Assembly (NCBI GenBank): GCA_039621445.1
Contig: CP154954.1
Location: 45,735,847-45,799,846, forward strand
Reading direction: 5' to 3'
DNA: 64,000 nt
From: Euglena gracilis
Lineage: Eukaryota; Euglenida; Euglenophyceae; Euglenales
The notes under the pieces are model-generated. The model did no database searches, was not told the DNA's origin, and saw nothing but the letters and a program-made list of their open reading frames with translations. Of the stretch, positions 1-11,300 are shown in pieces (the first letter of the stretch is position 1; the number at the start of each line of letters is the position of its first letter). Made by a program: the position numbers and the translations under genes.

Positions 1-75
1 TCACTGCTTGTGTTTGCCGAAAAAACAACAACTTCAAAACAAACAAGAAGACGAACCAGAATATGTGAAGTGACG

Positions 76-150
76 GTTTTGGCCACCACCTGTGGCCCAG
101 CCAAAACTGGCCACGACCTGTGGTCCAAAACTGGCCACCCCCTGTGGCCA
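76..150. repeat. Left subterminal repeats of hAT-1
   Basis: Several copies of a short motif of the form TGGCCA-(C/A)-ACCTGTGG and CCAAAACTGGCCA lie here. The same motif, in both orientations, is packed at 15524-15802. Clustered subterminal motifs at both ends are usual for hAT transposons, where they bind transposase. I infer that the two clusters mark the two ends of one element that encloses the minus-strand transposase exons. No terminal inverted repeat is visible, so the left tip may lie outside the window. Confidence 0.55.
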
Positions 151-159
151 GGGTGGGTC

Positions 160-1474
160 GTCGTCTTTTATTACTCGTTTAAAACATCGTTTAAAACCAG
201 TTTAAAACCGTCGTCATAAACCAAAAAGACAGGTTTTCGACGTATGGAAAAAGACCTATTAAAGTTTGGCGAAGCGCCAGTACCGGCAACGACCGGCGTG
301 TTCCCGCCAACGAGTGCAGTGTCATGCAAGATTGTTCATCGGCGCCGAAAAGTCCGTTCCGGAGCCCGTGGAAAACCTAAGGCAGGTATTTTATTCCCGC
401 CCACCTCGGAACGGCAACAGTGGCCCTTTTTTTGTGTTTGTTTGGAGCTGTTGGAGGTAACCCTGTAAAATGCAACGCTGAAAACCCGTTTTGTGCGCCC
501 GATTTTGGTATCAAATGCAACAGAAGACAACTTCAGAAACTTCTTTTTTTGCGATTTCTCAGTCCGGGGCGCGCGCCGCAGCAGACGGCGTGCGTGCAGA
601 GGATACACGTGCCGAAAAACACGTGGGTGCACCCCGTGGCTGCTGTGCATCTGGAGGGGGGGGGGGGGGCTCAATCTGAAAAAGGGGGACCAAAGCCAAA
701 GGGGTCAGGGGGGGGCCGAAGGTGGTCGAAGGCAGACCCATTTAGCGAGAAAGATGGTGGCCCTTTGCTGAAAACGGAGGGAAACCAGCAGTGCAGGTGG
801 TAATAGCAAAGGGGGGGGGGGCAGCCAAGGGGTGAATGATGCCGGACACATTACGCACGATTGAAACGTAAAGGGAAGGGGAGGAGGTGGTTTAAACTGC
901 CTCGTCCTCCTCGGCAGTATTCCAATGGGGAATGTTCCTGTTCAGCTCCCGTGACAGGAACGACAGCCGGTGCCAAGCTTCGTTTTAAGACTGTCAGGGG
1001 GGGGGACGAACCCCGGCCGGCCCTGGACCGCGCAACCGGGGGGGGATGAGGGTGCCTTCAGACTTAAAACGAAGGCTGGCCGGTGCGCCCTCTCCAAGCC
1101 AAGTCTGGGGCGTACATCTGTCTAAGCCCCGGGGGGGGGGGGGGGGGGTTCTGGGCTGGGGACAGAAAAGTGGGGTGGCTGAAAAATCGGGCTGGCAAAC
1201 CCGCCCCCACCCCCTCGTGCAGGCGGAACCACGCGGAACCTGAACTGCTGAGAGGTGGACGGAAAGCGGAAAAATGCCTAAAAAAAACACATTCCGGTCG
1301 CAACCTTGAAGAACTGATGCATGGGGGGAATCACTGGACCCTAAAGAGATGTACGGTCTGGTGCGCAGCACCCCGTACGTCAGCTTCAGGGTGCTGAGCT
1401 GGCAGCATTCCGGTGCTCAAGGGGTCAGGGGGCCCGGGGGGGGGGGGCTGCCTTTTTTATAAAAAACCAGGCAG
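160..1474. other. No supportable gene
   Basis: Open frames here are short and conflict between strands. The stretch has several long G runs (about 657-669, 817-826, 1130-1148, 1437-1447) and splice-like C/T tracts. As it lies between the hAT-1 dimerisation exon and the left subterminal repeats, it is best read as the 3' non-coding part of hAT-1. Confidence 0.4.
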
Positions 1475-1657
1475 TCACGTGTTTTCGGGTAACAGGTGAG
1501 TCAGTCCCCCCCCTGGACGCATCAGAATTTGACTGGGAATATCGTCTTCTGTTGACAAACACCCGCAGGAGGGACAGTCAGAGCACAGGGTTGATTGCCG
1601 CTCCAATGTGGCGCTGGTCGCCGCCGCACCATGGAGGCGCAGAGCCAGGTCTGTCAT
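1475..1657 (-). pseudogene. hAT-1 transposase, C-terminal dimerisation exon
   Basis: The minus-strand translation contains ALRLHGAAATSATLERQ, which matches the conserved start of the hAT C-terminal dimerisation domain (small residues, then S/T-A-x-x-E-R). This region mediates oligomerisation in hAT transposases. It is the last recognisable piece of the transposase whose other exons lie at 1895-2257 and 13200-15393. The W/FS that usually follows ER is replaced by QSTLC, so the domain is diverged or an intron boundary falls nearby. The upstream limit of the exon is uncertain. Confidence 0.55.
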
Positions 1658-1894
1658 CTTCGGGGGAAATCCATGACAGGTTCCCCGGCCAATTTTTTTT
1701 CCGAACCCCCCCGGCGATGGGGTCGGATCAGTTTGATGAAAACCGGACTGCCACTCACTTTCAGTAGAGCAATCAGACAAAAAAAATGTGCAACCCAGAC
1801 TGCCACTGGCCACTACCAACCAAAAAATAAGGTACACAGTTTAAACACCCCACCTGACTGCGAAACCTGGAACCAAACGCCTCCCCGCTGACCA

Positions 1895-2257
1895 CCACGT
1901 ACACTCGTCAACGTCCGTCTCCATTCGATCTGCTGTGAACGGCGCGGCCTGCCCCAGCCACATGGTGATGGCCCCGTCCTCGACCCGTTCCCCGATCCAC
2001 TTGGTAGCCACGGTGACCTGGTCGGTGGACAAGTTCCGTCCCACGTACCGGTGATGCAGCAGGTACGCGGACAGAAAGACGGGATTGTCCTTGCCAGGGT
2101 TACAGTCGCATGGCTGGGGGGGGGGGGCAGAATAGCAGACTGTACCACCAGCACTGTGGGGGACAGGCTTTTTTTTTAACGAAAAGAAACCCTGCACCAA
2201 AGCCAGTGCTGCACGTTGTTGAACGTGCTTCCATCCTGCTTTGAAGTTGTCCTCTTC
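1895..2257 (-). pseudogene. hAT-1 transposase, region before dimerisation domain (two exon pieces)
   Basis: Two open pieces in the minus strand read EEDNFKAGWKHVQQRAALAL (2257-2190) and then FLSAYLLHHRYVGRNLSTDQ (within 2101-1895). The second matches the hAT pattern of a hydrophobic leader, L-x-P/H-R-Y-x-G, then L-(T/S). The roughly 85 bases between them hold a C-rich polypyrimidine tract ending in CAG and look like a small intron. Element 1 begins 74 bases away, so this exon has been separated by 10.7 kb from the upstream exon at 13200-13418. Confidence 0.6.
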
Positions 2258-2331
2258 AGGCCCCCCCCCCCACCAAAGGCGCAAAGGCTGTCCGGGTCAG
2301 GCTTCTTTTTAAGACCCCCGGGGGGGAGGGG

Positions 2332-2741
2332 AGTGTACGTCCCCTGACTCTATTCCCACTGCCTGTCGTCCTACTTACACCCTCCCGTGGGAACAGAACC
2401 AGGAGAGTAACAAAAAAGAAAATCTTTCACTTAACTATTAGTTTTTATTGCCTTTGGACTTATGCAGAGCACAAGGCAAACCAGAGGGTTTCTTTGGAAA
2501 CTAGTTCCACAAGTGTTCTCCTATCGGAGACTTGACCTTGAAATTGCCTTTGATTAGGCAAATGAACTCAAGAATAAAATAATACCACCTGTGAAAGGGA
2601 AGGCAGATCCGAGATAGGATAGGCTATTCCTAATTCTGCAATTTGTATTGCAGAACTTGGAATAGTACTATCTGGCATGACATTGTACATTTCGCAGTCT
2701 GCTGCTATGCACAGTGCCATGTTCATGCTGCCTGGTACACA
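2332..2741 (-). repeat. 3' LTR of element 1
   Basis: 410 bp, matching 12625-13034. In element sense it starts TGTGTACC and ends ACGTACACT. These ends are fixed by three facts: the AGGGG duplication, the adjacent polypurine tract, and the same terminal bases in the LTRs of elements 2 and 3. It contains the block CACAGGTGGTATT, which is also kept in the otherwise divergent LTRs at 30787, 48301 and 62190. Confidence 0.92.
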
Positions 2742-2753
2742 TCCCCCTCCCAG
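2742..2753 (-). other. Polypurine tract of element 1
   Basis: In element sense this reads CTGGGAGGGGGA directly before the LTR start. The identical tract abuts the 3' LTRs at 48730-48741 and 62499-62510. It would prime plus-strand DNA synthesis. Confidence 0.85.
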
Positions 2754-3345
2754 GGCTTTGCCCGATTTCCTTACTGGACCAGGCCAGCAAGGATTCAAGC
2801 GTAGCTCTAAGACTGAGGAATGTACACCAGGAAAGCATATCTTGGGTCTGCTTCTCCATCACAAGGTAAAAAACCAGAAAGGGAAGGAAGAAAGAGAGGG
2901 GAACCCAAAAACCCAAAACGCGCAAAAGAGGTTACCCGCTTATGCGGCTACCTACTTATTGCGGTAAAGGGGTGGAAGTGGAAGAGCCCATTGGAAAATT
3001 GGGCTGGAAGGTTTCCATTCCAGAGAGTCCCATCCGCCCGGTTTGGGGTGTGCCTATGGCACTTGTGGTGGTCTCATTCCATGATCGGAAAAGATTGTAG
3101 AGGTAGGGTGTGGAAGGAGGGGCACCTGGCCAGTCCTACCTGACCAGGGAAGAAAGCCTATTTACAAAACCAACTGCCGACGACAGCGATTTTGCCCGGG
3201 GGGAAAGGGGAGAGGGGTGGGGGGCTGGTCTAAAGACCTTACAAAGAATTTTTGCTGTCTGGCAGTCTTATGGGGGCCTTAAGGCCGAAAAGTAACAAGT
3301 TGGGAACTATTATTACGGTGTGCGCGCTGTGCGCTGTGCGTCTTC
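2754..3345 (-). other. Conserved 3' non-coding region of the retrotransposon family
   Basis: This region aligns by eye, in the opposite orientation, with 46718-47212 of element 2, and in the same orientation with 62511-63070 of element 3. Shared blocks include the GCCGGCGACAGC-like segment, CTGTCTGGCAG and GGCCTTAAGGCC. No long open frame is kept across the three copies, so it is read as a 3' untranslated region whose conservation may reflect RNA packaging, 3'-end formation or replication. Confidence 0.75.
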
Positions 3346-4280
3346 TTAATGGCGGCCTATACCGCTGGGGAAGACTTCGCAGCGCGGCACGGACACGATG
3401 TTGCCGATGGGGTATCCCCAGAGGCTTATACCTCGGAATAGCGGGCAGTAGCCCTAAAAAATGTAGATTTGGCATTTGTGCCTTGGGTGTGCAGCCTGTA
3501 GGCTGAAGGGTTGGCCTTAGCCAAAAATAATGGGAGGGGTAGGCTTTATCGCCCAAAAACCTTGCCTTGCGGAATATGCATGGCACAAAAGTACTACTGG
3601 GTGTATACCCGAATCAAAAAAAAAAACCGGCATATTGCCAAATAGCTCATTCTGAGGTGTAAAACCGCAGAAAAAATGCGGAATTGTGGCAGGCTGCTGC
3701 CAATTCACAGAACAACTGTGGTTGGTGTGGCTTATACCACTTTGAAAAACCGCAAATGAACTGTGAATGCACATAAAAGGATGGAACATTGTTCCTGTGC
3801 GGCGAAATTCAACACTCTGTACCTTTCAGTACAATCAGAGGCATGATACCTCAAAAAGTAAAGTGTGCGTATGAAAAATTGTGGGTATCCCCATATTGCG
3901 CACAAGAAAAGAAAAATATCACAAAAAATGCACAGATCAGAACACCACTTTGATGATGGTGGTCTGGCAGGCATGTTCTGTGATAAGCGTGAACTCAATC
4001 GAGCTTTTTTTTCTTTTTTCGACAAGTTGGCCGTAAAGCCGTCACTGGAGTGGGTGGTGGCACATACCACTAAAAAAAATACTAAAAATCTCTGTTTTTG
4101 TGTTGCAAAGCGGCTAGTAAAAAAAACAAAAGAACATAGTGCCGATTGTGAAACCAGCCGATTGGCTTAAATCATTGGTACCATATCGGTATGCACCACT
4201 ATGTGGTTTTGGACTGTCCCATTAGGACTAACATCTCACCTAGAACGGTGACACTGCACACAAAAATCTTCTACGGCTAT

Positions 4281-4283
4281 AAG

Positions 4284-4320
<37 letters not shown>

Positions 4321-4324
4321 AAAA

Positions 4325-4373
<49 letters not shown>

Positions 4374-4397
4374 AAAAAAAAAAAAATAAAAACACAA
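4281..4397. repeat. Poly(A)-rich tract
   Basis: Nearly uninterrupted A with a few T over about 115 bases. On the strand in which element 1 is transcribed it is poly(T), so it is not a poly(A) tail of element 1. It could be a microsatellite expansion or the tail of an unrelated retroposed insert on the plus strand. Confidence 0.8.
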
Positions 4398-7283
4398 AAA
4401 AAAAATTTTGATTCCACTGAAAATTCTAGAAAGAACCAGAAAAATATTCACGTTGTGAGAGAGCAATTGGCTCAAAAATTGCACCATGCCGGTGGAATGT
4501 AAGATATTTCGCCGAACAGCGATTGTGGATGCATAAATGTGAAAGTGGGAGTTGATTCTCCGGCACACAAACTTCTCTATGAGAAAAATAACGGTACATG
4601 CACACTTAAGTCATCTTGATCGATGACCCAGAAAATGCAATGTGGTTCAAGCACTGTAATTATCCGCCAGAATTGGGTGGCTATCGCCACAAATGAGGCG
4701 GTAACGATAAAAGTGTGGATATCACCACTGAAAAATGAAAAATTTGGAAAACAACAAATAAATGAAACATTCTTCGCATTAGCGGTATGCCACAAAAAAA
4801 TATAGTTTTTTGGAAATGCAGCGTATACTGCATCACATCACTAGTGTAATGAGATATTCTCTCGCCAACAAAAAAAAACCTGAAATTGCACATGTACGCA
4901 TATTACGCACACGTGGTCAAAATCGCATATTGCGACACTGAGTTCAGACCAATAGGTCACAAATGACAAAAATGCATGAGAAACGGGGGGGCTGCACAAA
5001 ACGACCAATCATCAATGAATATGGTGCTATGGCACGCACCATTTGATGATTCGCTCTGAAATTTTGAACACATTTGCGAAATATTCGCTGAACACGTGGC
5101 GATTGATCCACATTCAGAAAATTTGCGGATGATCTGCACACGGTATCCCAAATGTGGGTCAAAAAAGAGCTGGATTTCACCATTTCTGAGCTATGGTTCG
5201 TATAAACCTTGCATAATGACACCATTGGTGTTGCAGTTGACGACCATTGGGTCCTCCGAATTATATCGGTAAGGGGATCCCACTTGATGAAGCGGGGGGG
5301 GGGGCAAGACTGCCATTCGTGACGAAATCTCATCATTTGTGACTATGCCACTGAGAAAAACTGACTTTTGATAAGATATTTGGGGAAATCCCTTTCAGGA
5401 TTTAGGGCAGAAATGCAGATTCTGAGTCGGGAATTGCATTTTTGTAACCAAAAGTGCAACTTTGTTGCATTTGAGTCATTTAAGACTGCAAATTTGCCAA
5501 GTGCACATAGTGCTTGTTGAGAGTGTCCAATAACACTGCATTGTTGCTGTTGTGTAGTTTTTGGGATTTGGGTGTCCAATAACACCACATCACCCAAAAA
5601 GCTGTAAAATTGTGCAAAAATATAGCAAAAAAGGAAAAATACGCTTGAAAATACAAGTAAAACATGTCTATGACATGTTGAGCAAAGGAAAAATTGCCAT
5701 TATCAGCATATCCCTTTGCATTCCAATCTGGCATATTGCCTCGTGGTCATTCCCATTAGGGATATGGGTGCCAGAATAGGGAAAACTCACCAAAAAGTGC
5801 AGAAAACCAATGATTTAAATGAAAATTTGCACATAAGTGCTCCTAAAAATGATTCTAGTGAGTCGAAATGGCTCCAAATTGTGGGCTATAGCCCTCTGAA
5901 CTGTACCAGGCCTTATAGCCCATACAGAGGGGGTAATGGGCAGAATGCTGCCAAAGGTACTGAAAAATGGCCATTAGCCAAACTGGTAACCAATGGTAAT
6001 TAGCCATCAGAAACGATGTAGGGTACAGTATAGAAGCCTTTCAGGCTGATTTGCCAGTCTGGTACACGATCGTACAACATCTGGCTCAAATAATTGGGTT
6101 TGGCCAAATTGGCTGGGCTTAATTCAATTTTTCACGATCTCTCCAAATAAGAGTACCGTGCAGAGTCACAGCGATCTGATAGCATCGCTGGACGGCTCGT
6201 CCAACGAGCTTTCGAATGAGGGGTAACATGGCCTATCGGCCAGCTACAGGCGCTGAGATACGTCTTTGATCTTTTGCCTGTGTGAGTGAGCTTTTGCTAT
6301 AAGCTCCCATAATTTATTCTACAAAGACAACTTTTGGTTTCTATCTCATAGGCACTACTACGTACAGTCAAAACCTCATGGCACGAGGTGCCAGAAATTT
6401 TGAAGCTTTTGTGGTGGTTTTGAGGCTATGCCAAAGTGACACTTATGCAAATCTGCATGAAAAAAGCCTATTTGGCTTGTTTTGGCCAAATCAGCCACTT
6501 TCAGCCATGTAATATGGCTTTTTGTGCCATTTTTTGAAGTCCCATGGACTTTTCACTTTATAATATGGATGTGTGGACCTTTAGTCCTTTTGGTCCTTGC
6601 ATTTTGTGCAAATTGGTCCTATGGACCCATGGACCACATGGGTAATGGCCCATAGGCCTTGCACATCATAGGGGGTATTGGTCACATAGACCAAACGTCA
6701 AGTCCACAAAAATTCATGTTTGAATGAATTTTCTTCATTTTTGTTTGGGGGGGGCAACTATGTTGCACATTTTCTCAAGGAATTCAACTTATTTCCCTAT
6801 CGGGACTCACTTCTGCAAGAAGAAAAAGGCCATTTTGTTAACAAAATAGCTGTTCTTCACAAAGCTGTGCAAGTTTATGGGAAAAATGCAGTATTTGCAA
6901 TGTATCCCAAAAACTTATCACACACCTTGTGTTTTTGCAAATAACTTTGAAGTGAGCACAATTGTGCGCTTGAACGATCAAAACACCTTTGGTGTTTGCC
7001 AATTTGACCAACAAGTTCGTGGTCAAAGAGGGGGGGGGGGGCGGCTACTTTTGTTGCTGAAGTAAACCAAATCTGCATTTTGAGCATGTGGTTTACATAT
7101 CAACAACAAAAATGCCATCATGAAATATGTACACAAACATCTTTGGGACCTATTCCCAAAAGAATATGGTTGGGTTGGGCAGATACCCATTTGTAAGATA
7201 TACGCAATTATGCGAGATTTGTGCTATGCACGGGTGGGGGGTGGGGGGGGGGGCATCTTGTGGGGGGGGGCTGTTTGCGGGCT

Positions 7284-7580
7284 GCGCACCATGCGCGGTG
7301 GGGAGGTGCGCTATGCGCGGTGTGCAAAACAATTATGAGCGCCATGCGCGTGGGGAGCGCAATATGCGCGGGGGTGTGAGCGCCATAGGCGCGGTGGTTG
7401 GGGGCGCCATAAGCGGGGGGGGCATTATGCGCAAGATTTGCGCTATGCGCGAGGGTGGGTGGCGCCATAGGCGCAGCGTCTGTGCTGTACGCACTTTGCG
7501 CAATATGCGCAGGGAGGCGCCAAAGGCGCGGGGGGTGGTGGGTGCCATTGGCGCTTGAGTGGCGGGGGCGCCATAGGCGC
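7284..7580. repeat. Dense array of GCGC-type micro-hairpins
   Basis: Within 300 bases there are at least ten perfect short inverted repeats with three-base loops. Examples are GCGCC-ATA-GGCGC at 7380-7392, 7462-7474 and 7568-7580; GCGCC-AAA-GGCGC at 7517-7529; GCGCA-ATA-TGCGC at 7357-7369 and 7498-7510; and a six-base-arm copy at 7429-7443. They are separated by G-rich spacers of 10-80 bases. The repeated unit is the hairpin form, not a fixed-period tandem repeat. Confidence 0.85.
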
Positions 7581-7984
7581 GGGGGGTGGTGGTTAGTTTT
7601 GGTTTCAGTTATTTCCTTTTGTGTTTGGTTGTTGGTTGTGTGGAAATTTCTCCCAGAGTGCACACCTTGGGGGGAGGTGCTGAGTAGTTGTCCTTGTCGC
7701 GCATGTTGGTCTGGGGGGGGAGTGTGTAAGAAAAATTGTATGCGAATTTGAGCTGCGGGGGGTGTACAGGATTGTCTGCAATCGACAAACCTGGTGGAAA
7801 ACGAAAAATGAAAGCAGCTGGGCGACTACTCGACACCATTCGAATTTCAGGCCATAGGGCTTTCGTCTTGGAACCCAGTGAAACGCTGGGGGGTTAAGCT
7901 ACTTGTTACCCCTACCGCATGTGGAACGTTTGTGGATATGCGGTGGGTAGGGGGGGCACTTTCTCTTTACCCCTAGGTTGAAAA

Positions 7985-8173
7985 CGGTGTTGGTGTTGTG
8001 GAAAACGGTGTTGCTGTCATCGAAAACGGTATGTAAAAATGATGAGTAGTGGAAGTTTTTTGGGGGGGGGAAGAAGTTTGCGGAGCTGTGTGCATCCTTG
8101 GAGCGTAAATCCATTCAACCACAAGTGACACACATGGGGTATCCCCTAGTGCATCAACAACCGTTAAACACAA
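7985..8173 (-). pseudogene. Remnant of pol linker after a deleted protease (element 1)
   Basis: The minus-strand translation carries MHTAPQTSSPP followed by a T/P-rich run (TPFSTTPTPFST). This matches in position and composition the linker just after the protease domain of element 2 pol (around 36320-36440, LRTAP then T/P/L-rich). The protease core with its DTG motif has no counterpart between the gag stop at 8340 and this remnant, nor do reverse transcriptase or integrase downstream. I infer that element 1 arose from a full element by deletion in pol. Confidence 0.5.
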
Positions 8174-8339
8174 ACACTATCTATGGGTCAGAGATTCGGA
8201 AAAATTTTGAGTGGCGGGAACCAATAATCCTTGAACACTGACCAGAAAGGTTACTGGGCAGGCGATGACTAGGGTCGCGACTCCTGTCACCTCCTTTCTA
8301 GCAACCCCTGTAGTCTGCATCCTTGGATTTCGGGAACCT

Positions 8340-11300
8340 TTACTCAAAATCCGAACTGGTGGCCATATCAGCCTTCGACTTTCTTGACGCATATACGTCT
8401 CTGAATTTACGATCTGTCAAGCGGGGATGATGCTCCTTCTTAAAAGGGGTCTCATCCCCCTCCCTGCCCCAAGCCGGGTCATTTTCCTCGATAGAGGACT
8501 TTTCAAAAACAGACTTCTGCCTTTTGGCTGAGGAATGTTCTTTTGAACTGCGATTTATATCGCGGTGACATCGGCTTGAGTGGGGAGATGTCGCATAGCG
8601 ACAATTAGATGAATGGTGGTTATAGGATCCACAATGCGAATATTTGGATCGCGAGTGCGGATATTTATTGGTATCAAACCTGTTTTGTGATTTCTGCGAT
8701 TGCGCAGATTGTGAAGAATGCGAACTCCAGGAAGAAAGGGATCCTCGGGGGCTCTTACTGCGCTTTCGCGCTTGGGGATTCGGACATTCGCGAGACATAT
8801 GTCCCGGTTGATTACACAAAAAGCACACTTTGTCCGAAAATTGATCAGAAGAGCGCGAATAGCGCGGTTTGGATTCCCGTGTGGGGGATTTAGGGTTTGA
8901 GCGCGGATAGCGCGTTTTGGAATCACTCGATGGTGATTTTGGTGATTTTGGGGAAGTAGTCCGTTGGACTGCATGTACCGAACCGGTGGGTGCACCAGCA
9001 CTGGGGTGGTGGTGGTACGCCGATTCGATCTGACCCAGAAGTTGTGATAACTTCATTTGTTTGGAAACATAGTTCCATCTCTCATCGAGACTCAAAAAGT
9101 GTCCCGCAAGTTCTTCGCGTTTAATTTCTTTGATGAGTTTGGGGATGTACCGCAGTAATACCGCATCAAATTGTTCTTTGATTTGCGTTTCCCCTAACTC
9201 ATCAACTTCGGCTGCCAATGCAAGCCACTTTGAGTACCACAAGTCTATCGACTTCCATTTGCGGTCCGGGGGGGTAAATTGCCGCCATTTGTTTTCCAGA
9301 CTGATTCTGGAAACCAAACTTGAGCATGATGAAGCATATTGCTCGACCAATTCCTCAAAAGAAATGCGCCTGCCTATGACCAATTGTCTGGCGCGTTCTT
9401 TTTCAACCCTTGGGAGGCAATCGATGAATTCCATCTTGATTCCCTCGGGGTTGTCATCTTGGGTGGGTCCCTTCAAATCCCAATAATATTCCCAGTCACG
9501 GAAAAATTGTTTCCATGTAGTGGGGTCACCGTCCCATTGGGGCTTCACCTTGTTCGCTATCGCGATGGTGCCTTTAAAATCTTTCTGAGAAACCCGTGGC
9601 CCTTCGGTGGTATTCATGCGGGGTGGGCCCGGGTGCGAAATCGCACCACGTGCAGGTACTCCTGTGGTTGCACTAAGGGTATTGTTCGGGTAATTTTGCG
9701 AATGCGCATGGAACATACCACTTAGTGTACCATAGGTACCATACAAATTTGGGGAATCGCGATTGCGCGAATGGTGATGCGGTTGCGCATGTGGGGGTGG
9801 CGTATCACATGGTTGCACCATTGGTGCTACTAAGCGTATTTGGGAGGTATGACCAATTCCCGGTGTGGGGGTGCGGATCATACCGCGAATTAGTTCGGAA
9901 TCCCGAATCTCTTGATTTAAGAGGGGGGTGGGTCTGGTTTTCGTTTGAAAACCCGACTCATCATCCGAAAACGCGTCCATTGGGACTGGTAATGCTAATG
10001 GGGGGACCACCGCATGAGCGGAAACGCGGTTTGGTGGCAATGTGCCTGTGGACTCGGGGATTGGTGCGCGAATAGCGCTTTTTGAGCTAGAAGATGCGGC
10101 AAGTGTGCCAACTACACCCGATTGCGGGTTTTGGTAGGTGGAACGCAATTGTGCGTGAATTTGGTCCAAGTTTGTTGCAAATTCATGCACACTTTGCTCC
10201 AAATGGTCTACAACCTGCCAATTGTCGGTTATCCGACCCACATCCTCCTGCAAACGCTTAATCCGCCTACGGTATGAGGGTAGCTCATCCAAAAGCGGGA
10301 TTTTGTCGGAAATCGACTGAAAATCTTGCGAAATTGCACCAAAACCTGTGTCCAATTCCTGTACTCTTGTCACCAAAGCGCGCATCGCGCTGGTAATGTT
10401 CTCCAATTGTGGAGATGGCTTGGTGGGTTGTTCCGAATGCGGATCTTGGACTTTTTCAGCCATTGGCTGTTCCTTCAACACTGAAACTTGCGCGGATAGC
10501 GCGGTAATGTCATTTTGCAGTTGTGTGACATCCTGCTTCACCGTTTTCTCGGTGTTCATGAGACTATCACAAAATCCTTGCATGATTTTGTGATTTTCGT
10601 TGCGCATTTCAGCGCAAATCTGCTCCAAGTGTGTGATTGGGAATGTGGGGGTAGGTGTCGGTGACGGCAATGTGCCTTGGGGTGGTGATTGCACCTGAAG
10701 CATTTTTGTGCTTAATTCTTGCATGCGTTTGTACAAATCCGCTATCGCGGTTTGAATGCCGGTAACATCCGGGATCCTACCAGCTACTTCCGCATAGCGG
10801 GTGTGCAACTTAGCCAATGCGGCTTCAATGTTACCCACATCCTGTTGCAACTGTTTGTGCAAATCAGCCATGGTGGCCTTGAGTCCGCTAATATCCGGTG
10901 ATGGTGCACGGGGTGTCACATTGCGGTTCTGCAAATCCGCGATTGCGGTTCGGATTTCCACTGTGTCATTTTGCCACTGTTGTTGCAAATTCTCAGTCCT
11001 ATTCGCGATATTCGCGATTTGGGTGTGAAAACTTGCAATTTCAGCGGGAATTTCACCACACTGGCAGGATTTCTGCTCCAATTTAGAAAGTCTTTCCTCC
11101 AAGTGTTGCACATACGTGCGGGGGGCAAAACTTTCATTGGCTTGGGCAGAAAAGTGGGAAAATTTCGCGGAATCACCGCTCAACTGGAAAATGCGCTGTT
11201 GCGCTTCCTGAAATGCGGATGCAAGTGGGGAGAATTGTTCCAATGTGGTAAATTGTCCCATATCGGGATGTTTGATGGGGGGTTCATGCAATTTTTGTTG

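Larger units (their letters stand above)
3346..7970. other. Non-coding internal region of element 1
   Basis: About 4.6 kb in the place where pol and the post-pol ORFs lie in element 2. I see no coding similarity and no conserved frame on either strand. It is AT-rich up to about 7.1 kb and then very GC-rich. It is full of short perfect hairpins with three- or four-base A/T loops, for example near 3633, 4679, 4923, 5022 and 6580-6660, and the dense array at 7284-7580. It contains an A-homopolymer block at 4281-4397. It resembles the internal domains of large non-autonomous LTR elements (LARD type). Confidence 0.6.

Noticed and set aside
4236-4568. Minus-strand open frame made mostly of phenylalanine
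   Set aside because: Produced by the poly(A) tract at 4281-4397.
7284-7580. CRISPR-like array
   Set aside because: Repeats are palindromic and short, spacing is irregular, there are no uniform spacers or cas genes, and the DNA is eukaryotic.
7208-7663. Long frames over the GC-rich hairpin array on both strands
   Set aside because: Ala/His/Pro or Arg/Gly repeats generated by the hairpin units; no conservation in related elements.
8555-9001. Second minus-strand frame inside the end of element 1 gag
   Set aside because: Out-of-frame shadow of the zinc-knuckle and RS-like tail. The gag frame carries the CCHC motif and is shared with element 2.
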